Part shown: positions 1 through 8,300 of the stretch, piece after piece
Layout: every line of letters starts with the position of its first letter
Position numbering within the stretch: position 1 is the first letter of the stretch
Assembly: GCF_014636295.1 (NCBI RefSeq)
Contig: NZ_BMEC01000013.1
Coordinates: 62,001 to 126,000, forward strand
DNA from: Marivirga lumbricoides
GTDB lineage: Bacteria > Bacteroidota > Bacteroidia > Cytophagales > Cyclobacteriaceae
Direction of reading: 5' to 3'
DNA: 64,000 nt
Translations under genes and position numbers: made by a program
Notes under the pieces: model-generated
Database searches by the model: none
The model's input: only the letters and a program-made list of their open reading frames with translations
What the model was told of the DNA's origin: nothing

Positions 1-2141
1 ATCTCTCTGAAAATGCTTGGTGTATAAGCATACCTGTTCAGCAAAAAATGCATGTTGGGAAGCTTGTATTCTTCCTTTAGCAGGTCTACTTCCAAAACTT
101 TTTTGGCAGGTGTTAAGCGGGCATCAAGCACCACCATATTCACATCCGCCAGTGACATCATTAATAATGACATCTGGCTGCCGATGTTACCATTAAGCGC
201 CAAAGTAACCTGAAAATCACTTGAGACACGCCTTAGCATATCACTCAACCTCTCTTTAGAGTAGCATTTGTACCGGTTATCATTCAAAGAAAGGTAGCTA
301 ATCAAATCTCCAAATTCATGTACTTCACCCGGAGTGCATTCAGCAATTCCCAAAGTATTATCTACATCTATCAGCAATACTTTCCTGCCTTGCCTGGCTA
401 GTGCTTTTGTTAACTGTAAAGTATTAAAAGGAGCTCCGTCCTGTGCCTTGAAAGAACTTAGTGTCATGAAGTACTTATCACCCATAAGACCTTTTATTTC
501 CAGCTGAGCTGTTAATTTTTGAAAATGCTCAAATATGCTATCACTTGTCTTGAGTTTTGGTGAAAGTGCAGACAAAGGGATCATTGAGCGACTTTCTATA
601 GTGCGTTTATCGTTTACTTTCGCTTTTAATGCATGTACTACAAAAATGAGTGCTAAGGCACCAAACATTCCCAGCATAGCCGAAACAATCTTAATTATAG
701 GCTTATTTGGTGAAACAGGCACTTTAGGTACATTGCCTGGTGTAATTACTCTGTGGAAAGCTATTTTGGCTGCCTGCGCTATTTCAGCTTCAATTTTTTT
801 CTCATTTAAATAATTGTAGGATTGCTGATAGATCTGAAACTCACGGTTTAATATGGTAAGCATTTTCTCGTTTTCGGGCACTACTTTAAAAACTAATTCT
901 GCCTCCTCAATATCAGCTGTTAAATTATCATACTTAATTTGAAGGTTGTTACGTGTATTAGAGATACTCTCAATAAGATAATTCTTAAGGTCTTCTATTT
1001 TGTCGTCAATAATCTTAACACGTTCATCTTCTGTAGTATAAACCAGCAAAAGATCCATTTTCTCTGCTTGTAATTTCTTAATATTTTTAACTATTTCAGT
1101 TGAAAGCAGATCAGTAAATGCCTCAAAATTAGGTGCCAGTTCCAGAAACCTATCAGCACCTTCTTTTACATATTTTTCCAATTCCTGGATGGCATCGAGC
1201 CCCATCTTTAAATTGGTTTGTTGTATTTTTAGTTGAGATATTTTACGCAGGTTGGTTTCATTTTCCTGAAAAATGTTAGTGATGCCCTTCTGGTTTCGGA
1301 AATCCTGAATTTTGTCTTCAGCATCTGTAAGTCTTTCATTAACAGCACCTATTTGATTTTCAAGGAAGTTTACTGTTACATTCGCTACCTTATATTTGGA
1401 ATCTATATAGTCATGAATATAAATTTCAGCAATTTTATTCACCAGTAATGAAGCTTTTTGAGGTACAGCTGATTTAGTTGTGATTTTAATCACCGCAACA
1501 TCTTTATCAACCGCCATAATATCCAGGTCTTTCTTAATCATGCCCATGAGTTTGTTTCGACTAATTAATTCAAACTCATAATGGTCGGCTACTTGCAGGT
1601 AAGGGTTTCCCGCAAGCAGTACTTCATTTCTCCTTATCAGTATTTGCCCCTTCTCTAGTTGAAGGGTGTCTCCTATTTTTCCTTTCCTTAAACCTTCGTG
1701 GGGTACATTTACTGCATAGCTTCCGTCCTGGGCTACTTTAACATCAAATTTTTTATCAAAGTACTGCTCTCCCACATTAAATTTCTCCACCAAAAAAGGT
1801 GATTGATCATATAGTTCTACCGAGCGAATTTTACCTACTCTATAAATTTCTACATCAAAATTAAGCTCATCAAGTACTTTGTTTAATAAAACCTGAGACT
1901 TAAGCACCTCAATTTCACCGGCTATTTTGTTAGATGTAGCAAATACATCAAAGTCCTTAAACAGGTTACTATTATTAACTCCTTCAGAAATATCAGCCAG
2001 TTTAAGAGTAGTAGTACTCTCATACATAGGAGTCACATAGTTGAGGTACTTGGAGGCCACTACAAATCCTATCATTGTAGCCAAAATGATAAGCGGTAAT
2101 CCTCGAAAATACGGTCTTAATATACCTAGATGCTCTTGCAT
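1..2141 (-). CDS. Wzc-like polysaccharide chain-length/tyrosine-kinase-like protein, partial, degenerate kinase motifs
   Basis: The ATG lies at 2141 and the frame runs off the left edge, so about 713 residues are visible. The order is: a first membrane segment (about residues 14-36), a large extracytoplasmic Wzz-type region with long coiled-coil helices, the proline-rich stretch PGNVPKVPVSPNKP, a second membrane segment (about 478-500), and a cytoplasmic CpsD/Wzc-type P-loop domain. Family knowledge: such proteins control chain length and export of exopolysaccharide. Oddity: the Walker A site (about residues 562-574) reads SSFKAQDGAPFNT instead of the usual GEGKT/S loop. Walker A-prime (LLIDVD, about 589-594) is kept, but the expected IIDTPP Walker B is replaced by TLALNGN. 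I infer a pseudokinase. The next gene upstream on this strand is the Wza-like protein, 11 bp away, so the two are probably one operon. Confidence 0.85.
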   Translation of the reverse strand, partial: MQEHLGILRPYFRGLPLIILATMIGFVVASKYLNYVTPMYESTTTLKLADISEGVNNSNLFKDFDVFATSNKIAGEIEVLKSQVLLNKVLDELNFDVEIYRVGKIRSVELYDQSPFLVEKFNVGEQYFDKKFDVKVAQDGSYAVNVPHEGLRKGKIGDTLQLEKGQILIRRNEVLLAGNPYLQVADHYEFELISRNKLMGMIKKDLDIMAVDKDVAVIKITTKSAVPQKASLLVNKIAEIYIHDYIDSKYKVANVTVNFLENQIGAVNERLTDAEDKIQDFRNQKGITNIFQENETNLRKISQLKIQQTNLKMGLDAIQELEKYVKEGADRFLELAPNFEAFTDLLSTEIVKNIKKLQAEKMDLLLVYTTEDERVKIIDDKIEDLKNYLIESISNTRNNLQIKYDNLTADIEEAELVFKVVPENEKMLTILNREFQIYQQSYNYLNEKKIEAEIAQAAKIAFHRVITPGNVPKVPVSPNKPIIKIVSAMLGMFGALALIFVVHALKAKVNDKRTIESRSMIPLSALSPKLKTSDSIFEHFQKLTAQLEIKGLMGDKYFMTLSSFKAQDGAPFNTLQLTKALARQGRKVLLIDVDNTLGIAECTPGEVHEFGDLISYLSLNDNRYKCYSKERLSDMLRRVSSDFQVTLALNGNIGSQMSLLMMSLADVNMVVLDARLTPAKKVLEVDLLKEEYKLPNMHFLLNRYAYTPSIFRE

Positions 2142-2152
2142 GATTTTTTAAT

Positions 2153-2896
2153 TTAGAGTGCGCCCATAAATATGGCTGATGCTGTTAAAGCAGTGGTTAA
2201 AGGAATAATATTGGAAATTCTTTTATCAAACTCTTTATAGTGTTTTGAAGGAACCACCACCACATCTCCCGGAAGAATCTGGATATTCCTGCTCAGGTAA
2301 TCATCCGGTTTGGAAAGATCTATATTGGCTACATGCACATTTGGCCCTACCTGTCGCAATACTTTTACATGTTTGAAGTTAGCATAAAACTCAAAGCCTC
2401 CACATTTAGCCACTAAATCCAATAAGGTGCTGTGGTCACGATCTACCGTAATTACTTTAGGATCACGCACCTCACCTAAAACCGTAATTTCTTTATTAAG
2501 CACTTTCACATCTACTATAGGCTTCACTATCCACTTGGAAAAAAGTGTTCTGAGTGTATCCTTTAACTGAATAGTAGTACTACCTTCTACAGCCAGAGTT
2601 CCTAAACGAGGGGCTTCAATATTGCCTTCTGCATCAACCATTAACCACTTTCCATACACTTCATTAGAGTTATAGATGCCATATAATGAGCCTACGCCTA
2701 ACTCATCCTGTCCCCATACACTGATGCTGATTTTATCACCTTCTCTCACCTGGTATTGATAGTCAGGATTATAGTAAAAGATACTATCCAAAGCCTCCAC
2801 TCTGTTGTCTCCTTCTTTTTTGGACTGGCGAAACAAATTAGGCGTGCAGGAAGCAAGGCTTATAATTAAAAAGAAACTGCTGATAAGATAGCGCAT
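2153..2896 (-). CDS. Wza-like polysaccharide export lipoprotein
   Basis: 247 residues. It begins with a lipoprotein signal (MRYLISSFFLIISLASC, lipobox LASC), followed by a polysaccharide export (Poly_export/Wza N-terminal) domain recognisable from VREGDKISISVWGQDELG near residues 50-70. An SLBB-like beta-grasp follows (ITVLGEVRDPKVITVDRD). The C-terminus is a short hydrophobic tail. Family role: outer-membrane export channel for capsule or exopolysaccharide, partner of the Wzc-like protein encoded 11 bp downstream. The preceding response regulator gene ends 9 bp upstream, so the three genes look co-transcribed. At 247 residues it is shorter than E. coli Wza, which is usual for Bacteroidota. 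Confidence 0.88.
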   Translation of the reverse strand: MRYLISSFFLIISLASCTPNLFRQSKKEGDNRVEALDSIFYYNPDYQYQVREGDKISISVWGQDELGVGSLYGIYNSNEVYGKWLMVDAEGNIEAPRLGTLAVEGSTTIQLKDTLRTLFSKWIVKPIVDVKVLNKEITVLGEVRDPKVITVDRDHSTLLDLVAKCGGFEFYANFKHVKVLRQVGPNVHVANIDLSKPDDYLSRNIQILPGDVVVVPSKHYKEFDKRISNIIPLTTALTASAIFMGAL

Positions 2897-2905
2897 GGTA
2901 ATCTG

Positions 2906-3340
2906 TTAAAAGAATTGAAATATTTTTTTTAAGATGGTAGGCTTGGAACGATCTAAAAGATCCCTCACTTCTGAAATTTTCAGCAATACCTGCTTTACTT
3001 TCAGCTGATCATCTTCACCTTTTTGGATGTAATCAAATGCACCGTGCTTTAGCGCATCTACAGCAGGTTTAATTTCCTCCTGAGCTGACACCATTACTAC
3101 ATAAATATCAGGATTGAAGCGTTTAATTTTTTTAAGCACCTCATATCCGGTGAGGTTATCCATGTTATAGTCCAGAAAAATCACATCTGGCTTTTCATTT
3201 AATTGTTGCAGGCAATCAAAGCCACTGTTGAAAAGGTTAATGTCATTGTAACCTAAATTTTCCAAATGTTGGTGGAAAACATTCTGATAAAAGAAATCAT
3301 CATCTACAACAAAAATCTTATACTGTTCTACTGGTTTCAT
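2906..3340 (-). CDS. Single-domain response regulator (CheY-like receiver)
   Basis: 144 residues made almost entirely of a receiver domain. The acidic pocket is VVDDD (residues 11-15), the phospho-acceptor is Asp57 in FLDYNMD, the switch Ser is in VMVSAQ and the conserved Lys is in YIQKGE. There is no output domain; the last 20 residues are a basic/aromatic tail (ILKKIFQFF). It heads the exopolysaccharide export operon, which suggests phosphorylation-dependent control of polymer production or export. Its receiver resembles that of the NtrC-type regulator at 10237-11589: both contain a CL(x)nKPDV...DY stretch and S-x-QEEI-x2-AV-x2-LK-x-GA-x-DYI-x-K. Cross-talk between the two loci is an inference only. 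Confidence 0.88.
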   Translation of the reverse strand: MKPVEQYKIFVVDDDFFYQNVFHQHLENLGYNDINLFNSGFDCLQQLNEKPDVIFLDYNMDNLTGYEVLKKIKRFNPDIYVVMVSAQEEIKPAVDALKHGAFDYIQKGEDDQLKVKQVLLKISEVRDLLDRSKPTILKKIFQFF

Positions 3341-3592
3341 AATAGTGAATTTTATATTTTCACTACACCACCCGAAAACAATACCACTATGTTAAAATAT
3401 TGATTATCAATTATTTAATTATTAATAAAAATATAAAAATTCCATTTTAAAAAACACTTTTCCAAATTCTGGAATTACAAAAAAACGTCTAAAACCGAAT
3501 GAAAAGAGGATGTTTCGGGTAAAAAAATCACTCTTTCCACTACAGCAAACTAATTGAACTTATTATCTTGCGGCCTCTAAAATATAACCTAA

Positions 3593-3841
3593 ATGTTAGA
3601 CAGACTTTTTTTAAATAAATTAACAAAGACAGGAAGACGTAACTATTGGTTCATACAAATAGGGCTGGATATAGTTTTTATTGCCTCTCTTTTTCTGTTT
3701 TTTGAGTATGACATGGATTATTTTGCTAATGAAGGGTATTTACCTGTACTTGCCGGAGTTATAGCTTCTTGTGTTGTTTCAGGAGTCATCTGCCTAAGTT
3801 TTTGGAAAAAGACAGATGGAGAGGATGTTTCCAAATTATAA
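3593..3841 (+). CDS. Small membrane protein, two predicted transmembrane segments
   Basis: 82 residues, family not recognised. It has a basic N-terminus (NKLTKTGRRNYW) and two hydrophobic segments (about 20-38 and 48-70), with a charged cytoplasmic tail (KKTDGEDVSKL). It lies 7 bp upstream of the pseudouridine synthase gene and is probably co-transcribed with it. The 252 bp upstream are very AT-rich and also serve as the leader of the divergent exopolysaccharide operon. No function can be assigned. Confidence 0.6.
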   Translation: MLDRLFLNKLTKTGRRNYWFIQIGLDIVFIASLFLFFEYDMDYFANEGYLPVLAGVIASCVVSGVICLSFWKKTDGEDVSKL

Positions 3842-3848
3842 AGATTGA

Positions 3849-4430
3849 ATGCTACACCAGCAGCACTTTATCCTCCATAAACCCTACGGTTATTTATCGC
3901 AGTTTGTGAATAACCAGAATAGAAGGAAAAATAAAAAGCTATTAGGTGAATTATATAATTTCCCGGAAAACACTATGGCAATTGGCAGGTTGGATGAGGA
4001 TTCTGAAGGGTTGTTATTACTTACCACTGATGGTAAAGTAAGTGAGCAGGTACGGAGTAAGAAGGTGGAGAAGGAATACTACGTTCAGGTGGATGGCATA
4101 ATAACAGAGCAAGCTGTGGAAGCACTAAAAGGTGGGGTTGAAATTGCAATAAGAGGGAAAAAGTATACCACACTACCTTGTAAAGCTAGCCGTTTAAATC
4201 CTGCTCCGGTATTTGAAGCACGACCCAAAAAAGTAAGGGATGAGCGACACGGACCCACCAGTTGGATTAGCATTACTATAATAGAAGGAAAATTTAGACA
4301 AGTGCGCAAGATGACAGCCGCTATAGGTTTCCCTACGCTTCGCTTGATTCGTATGCGAATCGGAGACATCAAAATCCATAAATTTGAAGCTGGAAAAGTA
4401 ATTGAAGTAAGTGAATTTACCAGTTTTTAA
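3849..4430 (+). CDS. RsuA/RluE-family rRNA pseudouridine synthase
   Basis: 193 residues. The catalytic motif GRLDEDSEGLLLLTTDG (around residue 45) carries the nucleophilic Asp. The flanking family signatures are present: the KPYGYLSQF start of the fold, KEYYV and the C-terminal EGKFRQVRKM element. It has no N-terminal S4 domain, as in RluE (23S rRNA U2457 pseudouridine synthase, E. coli numbering), which is the best specific guess. The start is the first ATG after the 82-residue gene. A 9-bp inverted repeat after the stop (4448-4480) may end transcription. Confidence 0.85.
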   Translation: MLHQQHFILHKPYGYLSQFVNNQNRRKNKKLLGELYNFPENTMAIGRLDEDSEGLLLLTTDGKVSEQVRSKKVEKEYYVQVDGIITEQAVEALKGGVEIAIRGKKYTTLPCKASRLNPAPVFEARPKKVRDERHGPTSWISITIIEGKFRQVRKMTAAIGFPTLRLIRMRIGDIKIHKFEAGKVIEVSEFTSF

Positions 4431-4832
4431 ACAGCTTGCCCAATCTTTCAGATAATACACTTCATTTTCAAATTATCTGATTAAAATCCTTTCTACCACC
4501 TTAATTATTGCCTCCCTATTCCTTTATAATCGGCAAAAAATCATTATAATTAATGAGAGTAGTACCCAAATGCAGCTACATCTGCAAGACATTAATAACC
4601 TCTTAGACATTCCGATAAAGGAGAAGCCGCAGCAAGTAGACGTGCCCTACAATAAAACCAATCAACTATTACCAATTATTTTACTATTAATTTTCCTTGA
4701 TTCTTTACCTAACCCATCTAAAGCCAGTTCCTGCTGGTTTCCATTATTATAATACAATCTGTTTTCTCTCCAACATGAGTTAAAAGAAAAACATCCAGTG
4801 CACCATCCTAATATAATCGACCTAGGCAACAC
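4431..4832. other. Intergenic region, no supported gene
   Basis: About 400 bp, AT-rich, between the convergent pseudouridine synthase gene and the orphan secreted-protein gene. It contains the inverted repeat at 4448-4480. A 60-codon plus-strand frame (4570-4752) shows no family resemblance or convincing start context and is left out. I see no other structure. Confidence 0.6.
4448..4480 (+). terminator. Inverted repeat after pseudouridine synthase gene, possible terminator
   Basis: Perfect 9-bp arms TCAGATAAT (4448-4456) and ATTATCTGA (4472-4480), with a 15-nt loop, 18 bp after the stop codon. The stem is AT-rich and no clean T-run follows, so termination strength is doubtful. Confidence 0.45.
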
Positions 4833-5258
4833 CTAAGCTTTTCCCATATGACGCTTATAAAAATCTCCTTCATTAATATATAACTGATTTGCTTGTTGAT
4901 CATCTGCTACAAATAAATCTGTATCATTTTCCGGATCAACCCAGATAGTACATATAGCTTTACCATTTTTCAGAAAATCAGGAGTGATGTCATATATAAA
5001 ACTCCCATTCTGTTTTTTAAAATAGCTGCTTTTAGTCTGCTGATAGTTATCAGAAATAATCAAATCTTCAAAGCCATCATCCGTAATAACGAAAGTTGTG
5101 CTATCATGAATTGGGGTTAAAGCTACATTTCGCTGAACAGTATCATTATTATGCGGAACGTATATATTGAAATATGTAGAAGACTCTCCTCCTGCCCAAG
5201 CTTTCATTACAACAGCCAGGTTGATCATTAATATTAGGATTAATCGTTTCATAAGCAT
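4833..5258 (-). CDS. Secreted protein of unknown function
   Basis: 141 residues. A signal peptide (MLMKRLILILMINLAVVMKAWAG) is followed by a small, soluble, beta-rich sequence with no family I recognise. Two in-frame ATGs compete (5258 and 5252). AAAAGGAT just upstream of the first is the only ribosome-binding-like stretch, and its spacing suits the second ATG better. It ends YKRHMGKA, with no sorting tail. It stands alone between convergent and divergent neighbours. Probably periplasmic or extracellular. Confidence 0.6.
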   Translation of the reverse strand: MLMKRLILILMINLAVVMKAWAGGESSTYFNIYVPHNNDTVQRNVALTPIHDSTTFVITDDGFEDLIISDNYQQTKSSYFKKQNGSFIYDITPDFLKNGKAICTIWVDPENDTDLFVADDQQANQLYINEGDFYKRHMGKA

Positions 5259-5399
5259 ATCCTTTTTTATTTACATTACTGGGTATGCCAAAACTATTCC
5301 TATATATATAAGATACTGATTTACAGTTTTTTTAACACTCATTTATTTGATAAAGATTCCGAATACTAAACTAGCATTCCATTAAATGGAATAAAAAAC

Positions 5400-8300
5400 C
5401 TAATCCATGTTAATTTTTTCAATACGTAGCTGTTCAACTACTTGCAATAAATGATCACACACCATTTTTACTGACTGCCGAAGCGAGATATCGGTATTAT
5501 GAGTTAAAGAAAATTTTTCCAGTTCTCTGATAGGAAGCTTAAGGCTGCTTATGCCCATATTGTCAATGCTAGGTTTCATTCTATGTGCTATCTTATTGAT
5601 GCGGTCAATATTTTCATTTTGCAAAGCCTCTTCAAAATCTTTAACAGCCTCACTGGCACTATCAGTAAAAACATTTAACATCCGCTTCACGAACTCCACA
5701 TTACCTCTACTTAAAACATGTAGTTGGCTCAAGTCATAAAGCTTCTGTGACTTTTCTTTTTCTTCAAAATTTTCTACCGGAATTTGCTTTATTTTCACCT
5801 CATCTTTGATGTACTTCAGAATCGTCTGTACAAAATCCTTTTCATCAAAAGGTTTAGTAATATAATCATTCATGCCAATGGCTTTGCTGTGTTCAATTTC
5901 TGACTTAAATGCATTGGCGGATAAAGCAATAATAGGAACATTACTTTTTAATTGATTTCTAATAACCTTTGTTGCTTCAATTCCATCCATCTCAGGCATC
6001 TGGATATCCATTAATATCAGATCGAACGTTTCTTTTTTTAACTTATCAATTGCAACTTTACCGTTTTCTGCCTCTGTAATATCCACATTGAGGAGAGATA
6101 GTGTGTTGGAGGCTACTAATCGGTTCATTTCATTATCTTCCACCAGCAATATCTTTACTTTTTTAAGAGATACGTGCTCTTTAATTGCAGTTTTTTCAGC
6201 TACATATCGCTGATCTCCCTTAGGTAATGCTATCCTTATCTCTATTTGTGTGCCTTGCGCCTTCTTACTTTCAACCTTGATTTCTCCTTCCATCAAATCA
6301 ACCAACTCCTTTGTAATTACCATTCCTAAGCCTGTGCCACCAAATTTGCGGGTAATGCTGGCATCTTCCTGTTGAAACTTATGAAATAATTTATGCATAT
6401 ATGAGGCTTCCATTCCTATACCTGTATCAGATACAGTAAATATTAACTCCTGCTCAAAGTCAGATTTTATTCCTCCTTTCACTGTGATAGAAACTTTTCC
6501 TTCTTCCGTGAATTTTATAGAATTCCCTGCCAGATTAATAAGTATCTGTTTTAAACGAATTTCATCCCCCGTAAAGTAGCTATACAGATTAGGATCTGTA
6601 TTAATCTCAAATTGAATTCCTTTTTCATTGGCAGGTACTTGCAGTATGGATTTAACATCCATGAGTAATTCATTAAGAGAGAAATGACGGGTTTCTAATT
6701 GCAGCTCACCAGCTTCTATTTTAGCAAGGTCAAGTATATTGTTAATAATTTGAAGTAGGTGCTGTGAGGCTCTGCCTGCTCGAGAAACGTTTAACTTTTG
6801 TTCTTCAGATATATTGGTTTCTTTACCAAGCTCACGGATCATCCCGATAATTCCATTTAAAGGAGTCCGAATTTCATGGCTCATATTGGTGAGAAAAGCT
6901 TCTTTAGCTTTACTGGCCTCTTCCGCCAGTTCCTTTGCCAACTCTAAACTCTGAATGAATTGATTCCTCTCAAATGTGGTATTTACCCAACGTGAAAGCA
7001 ACAATACAAATTCTTTCTCACTTTCATAAAAAGAACGCTCTTTAGGTACTGAAGATGAAAAATTTATGGTACCGAATGTTTTACCATCTACAATGAGTGG
7101 TACCCCAATATAACTCTCCAGTTTAAAGTTAGTGTAGCATGGGTGCCCTTTATACTCAGAATCCGCCATATGGTCTATAGCTACCAATGAGTAATTTGAA
7201 AGAGTAATATCGCAATAAGTATTTCCCAGTTCAAAAACCATATCATCTTCTAAAACTCCGCTTGAAGTATGTTGCACCATCACCTTGTAAGTATTATTTG
7301 AGGCGTCAATTTCACTGATAATGGCTACTTCCAATCCCAGGTATTCCAAACCCAATTGGAGTGCCTCCCTAAGCTGTTCCTTTACAGTTTTGTTGGACAG
7401 TGCATTGATTTCGTTTAAAGCTTTCAATGCTTTTTGCTGACTTACGAGTTGTTCTTCAGCCTCTTTGATCACAGTCATGTCCTGAATCATAGAAAGAATA
7501 AGTTTCCTTCCATTGCTGTCTTTATAGGTTACTCCATTTAAAAGTATCGGGTAACGTGTACCATCCTTTCGGATATATTCTTTCTCGAATGGACCATAAC
7601 GCCCGTTTTTTTCTAACAATGTAAGTTGAACTACCTCTTCATCTTTATACTCTATTGGAGTAATATCCCAATAAGACAAGGCCTTTAGTTCATCTTTAGT
7701 ATAGCCCATTGGGTAAAGTAAGGCATCATTTACATCAATAAACTCTCCGGACTCATAATCATTAAGCGCTATTCCTACAGGACTTAAGTCATAAATACTC
7801 TGAAATTTATATACGTTTGATTTAAGCTCATTCTCCAGGTTTTTAAAGTTAGATATATCATTATGCGTACCATACATCCACTGTGCTTCTCCCTTGGGTG
7901 TCCAGGAAAGCACCTTTCCCCTATCCATCACCCAAATCCAATGGCCTTCTTTATGTTTCATTCGGTACTCACATTGGTAAAACTCAGTTTTTCCATCAAA
8001 ATGATTATTCATTGCAATTTTACAACGGCTAACATCTGAAGGATGCGTAAGCTTTTCCCATATGTTAAAATCATGTGGTTTTAGTTCATCCAATGAATAA
8101 CCTGCAATTTGAGCCCATTTTTCATTAAGAAGTATTTCACCGGTTCTTACATTCCACTCCCAGGTGCCTAGATCAGTTCCTTTAATAATATAGTCAAGCC
8201 TTTGACGCTCCCTTTGTAAATACTGGGCTACTTTCTTTTCTTCAGTGATATCAAGGTGAATTCCGATAGATCCGACTATATCTCCTTTGTCATTATAATT

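Noticed and set aside
4570-4752. 60-codon plus-strand reading frame
   Set aside because: Low-complexity, no homology cues, no start context; more likely chance in AT-rich spacer.
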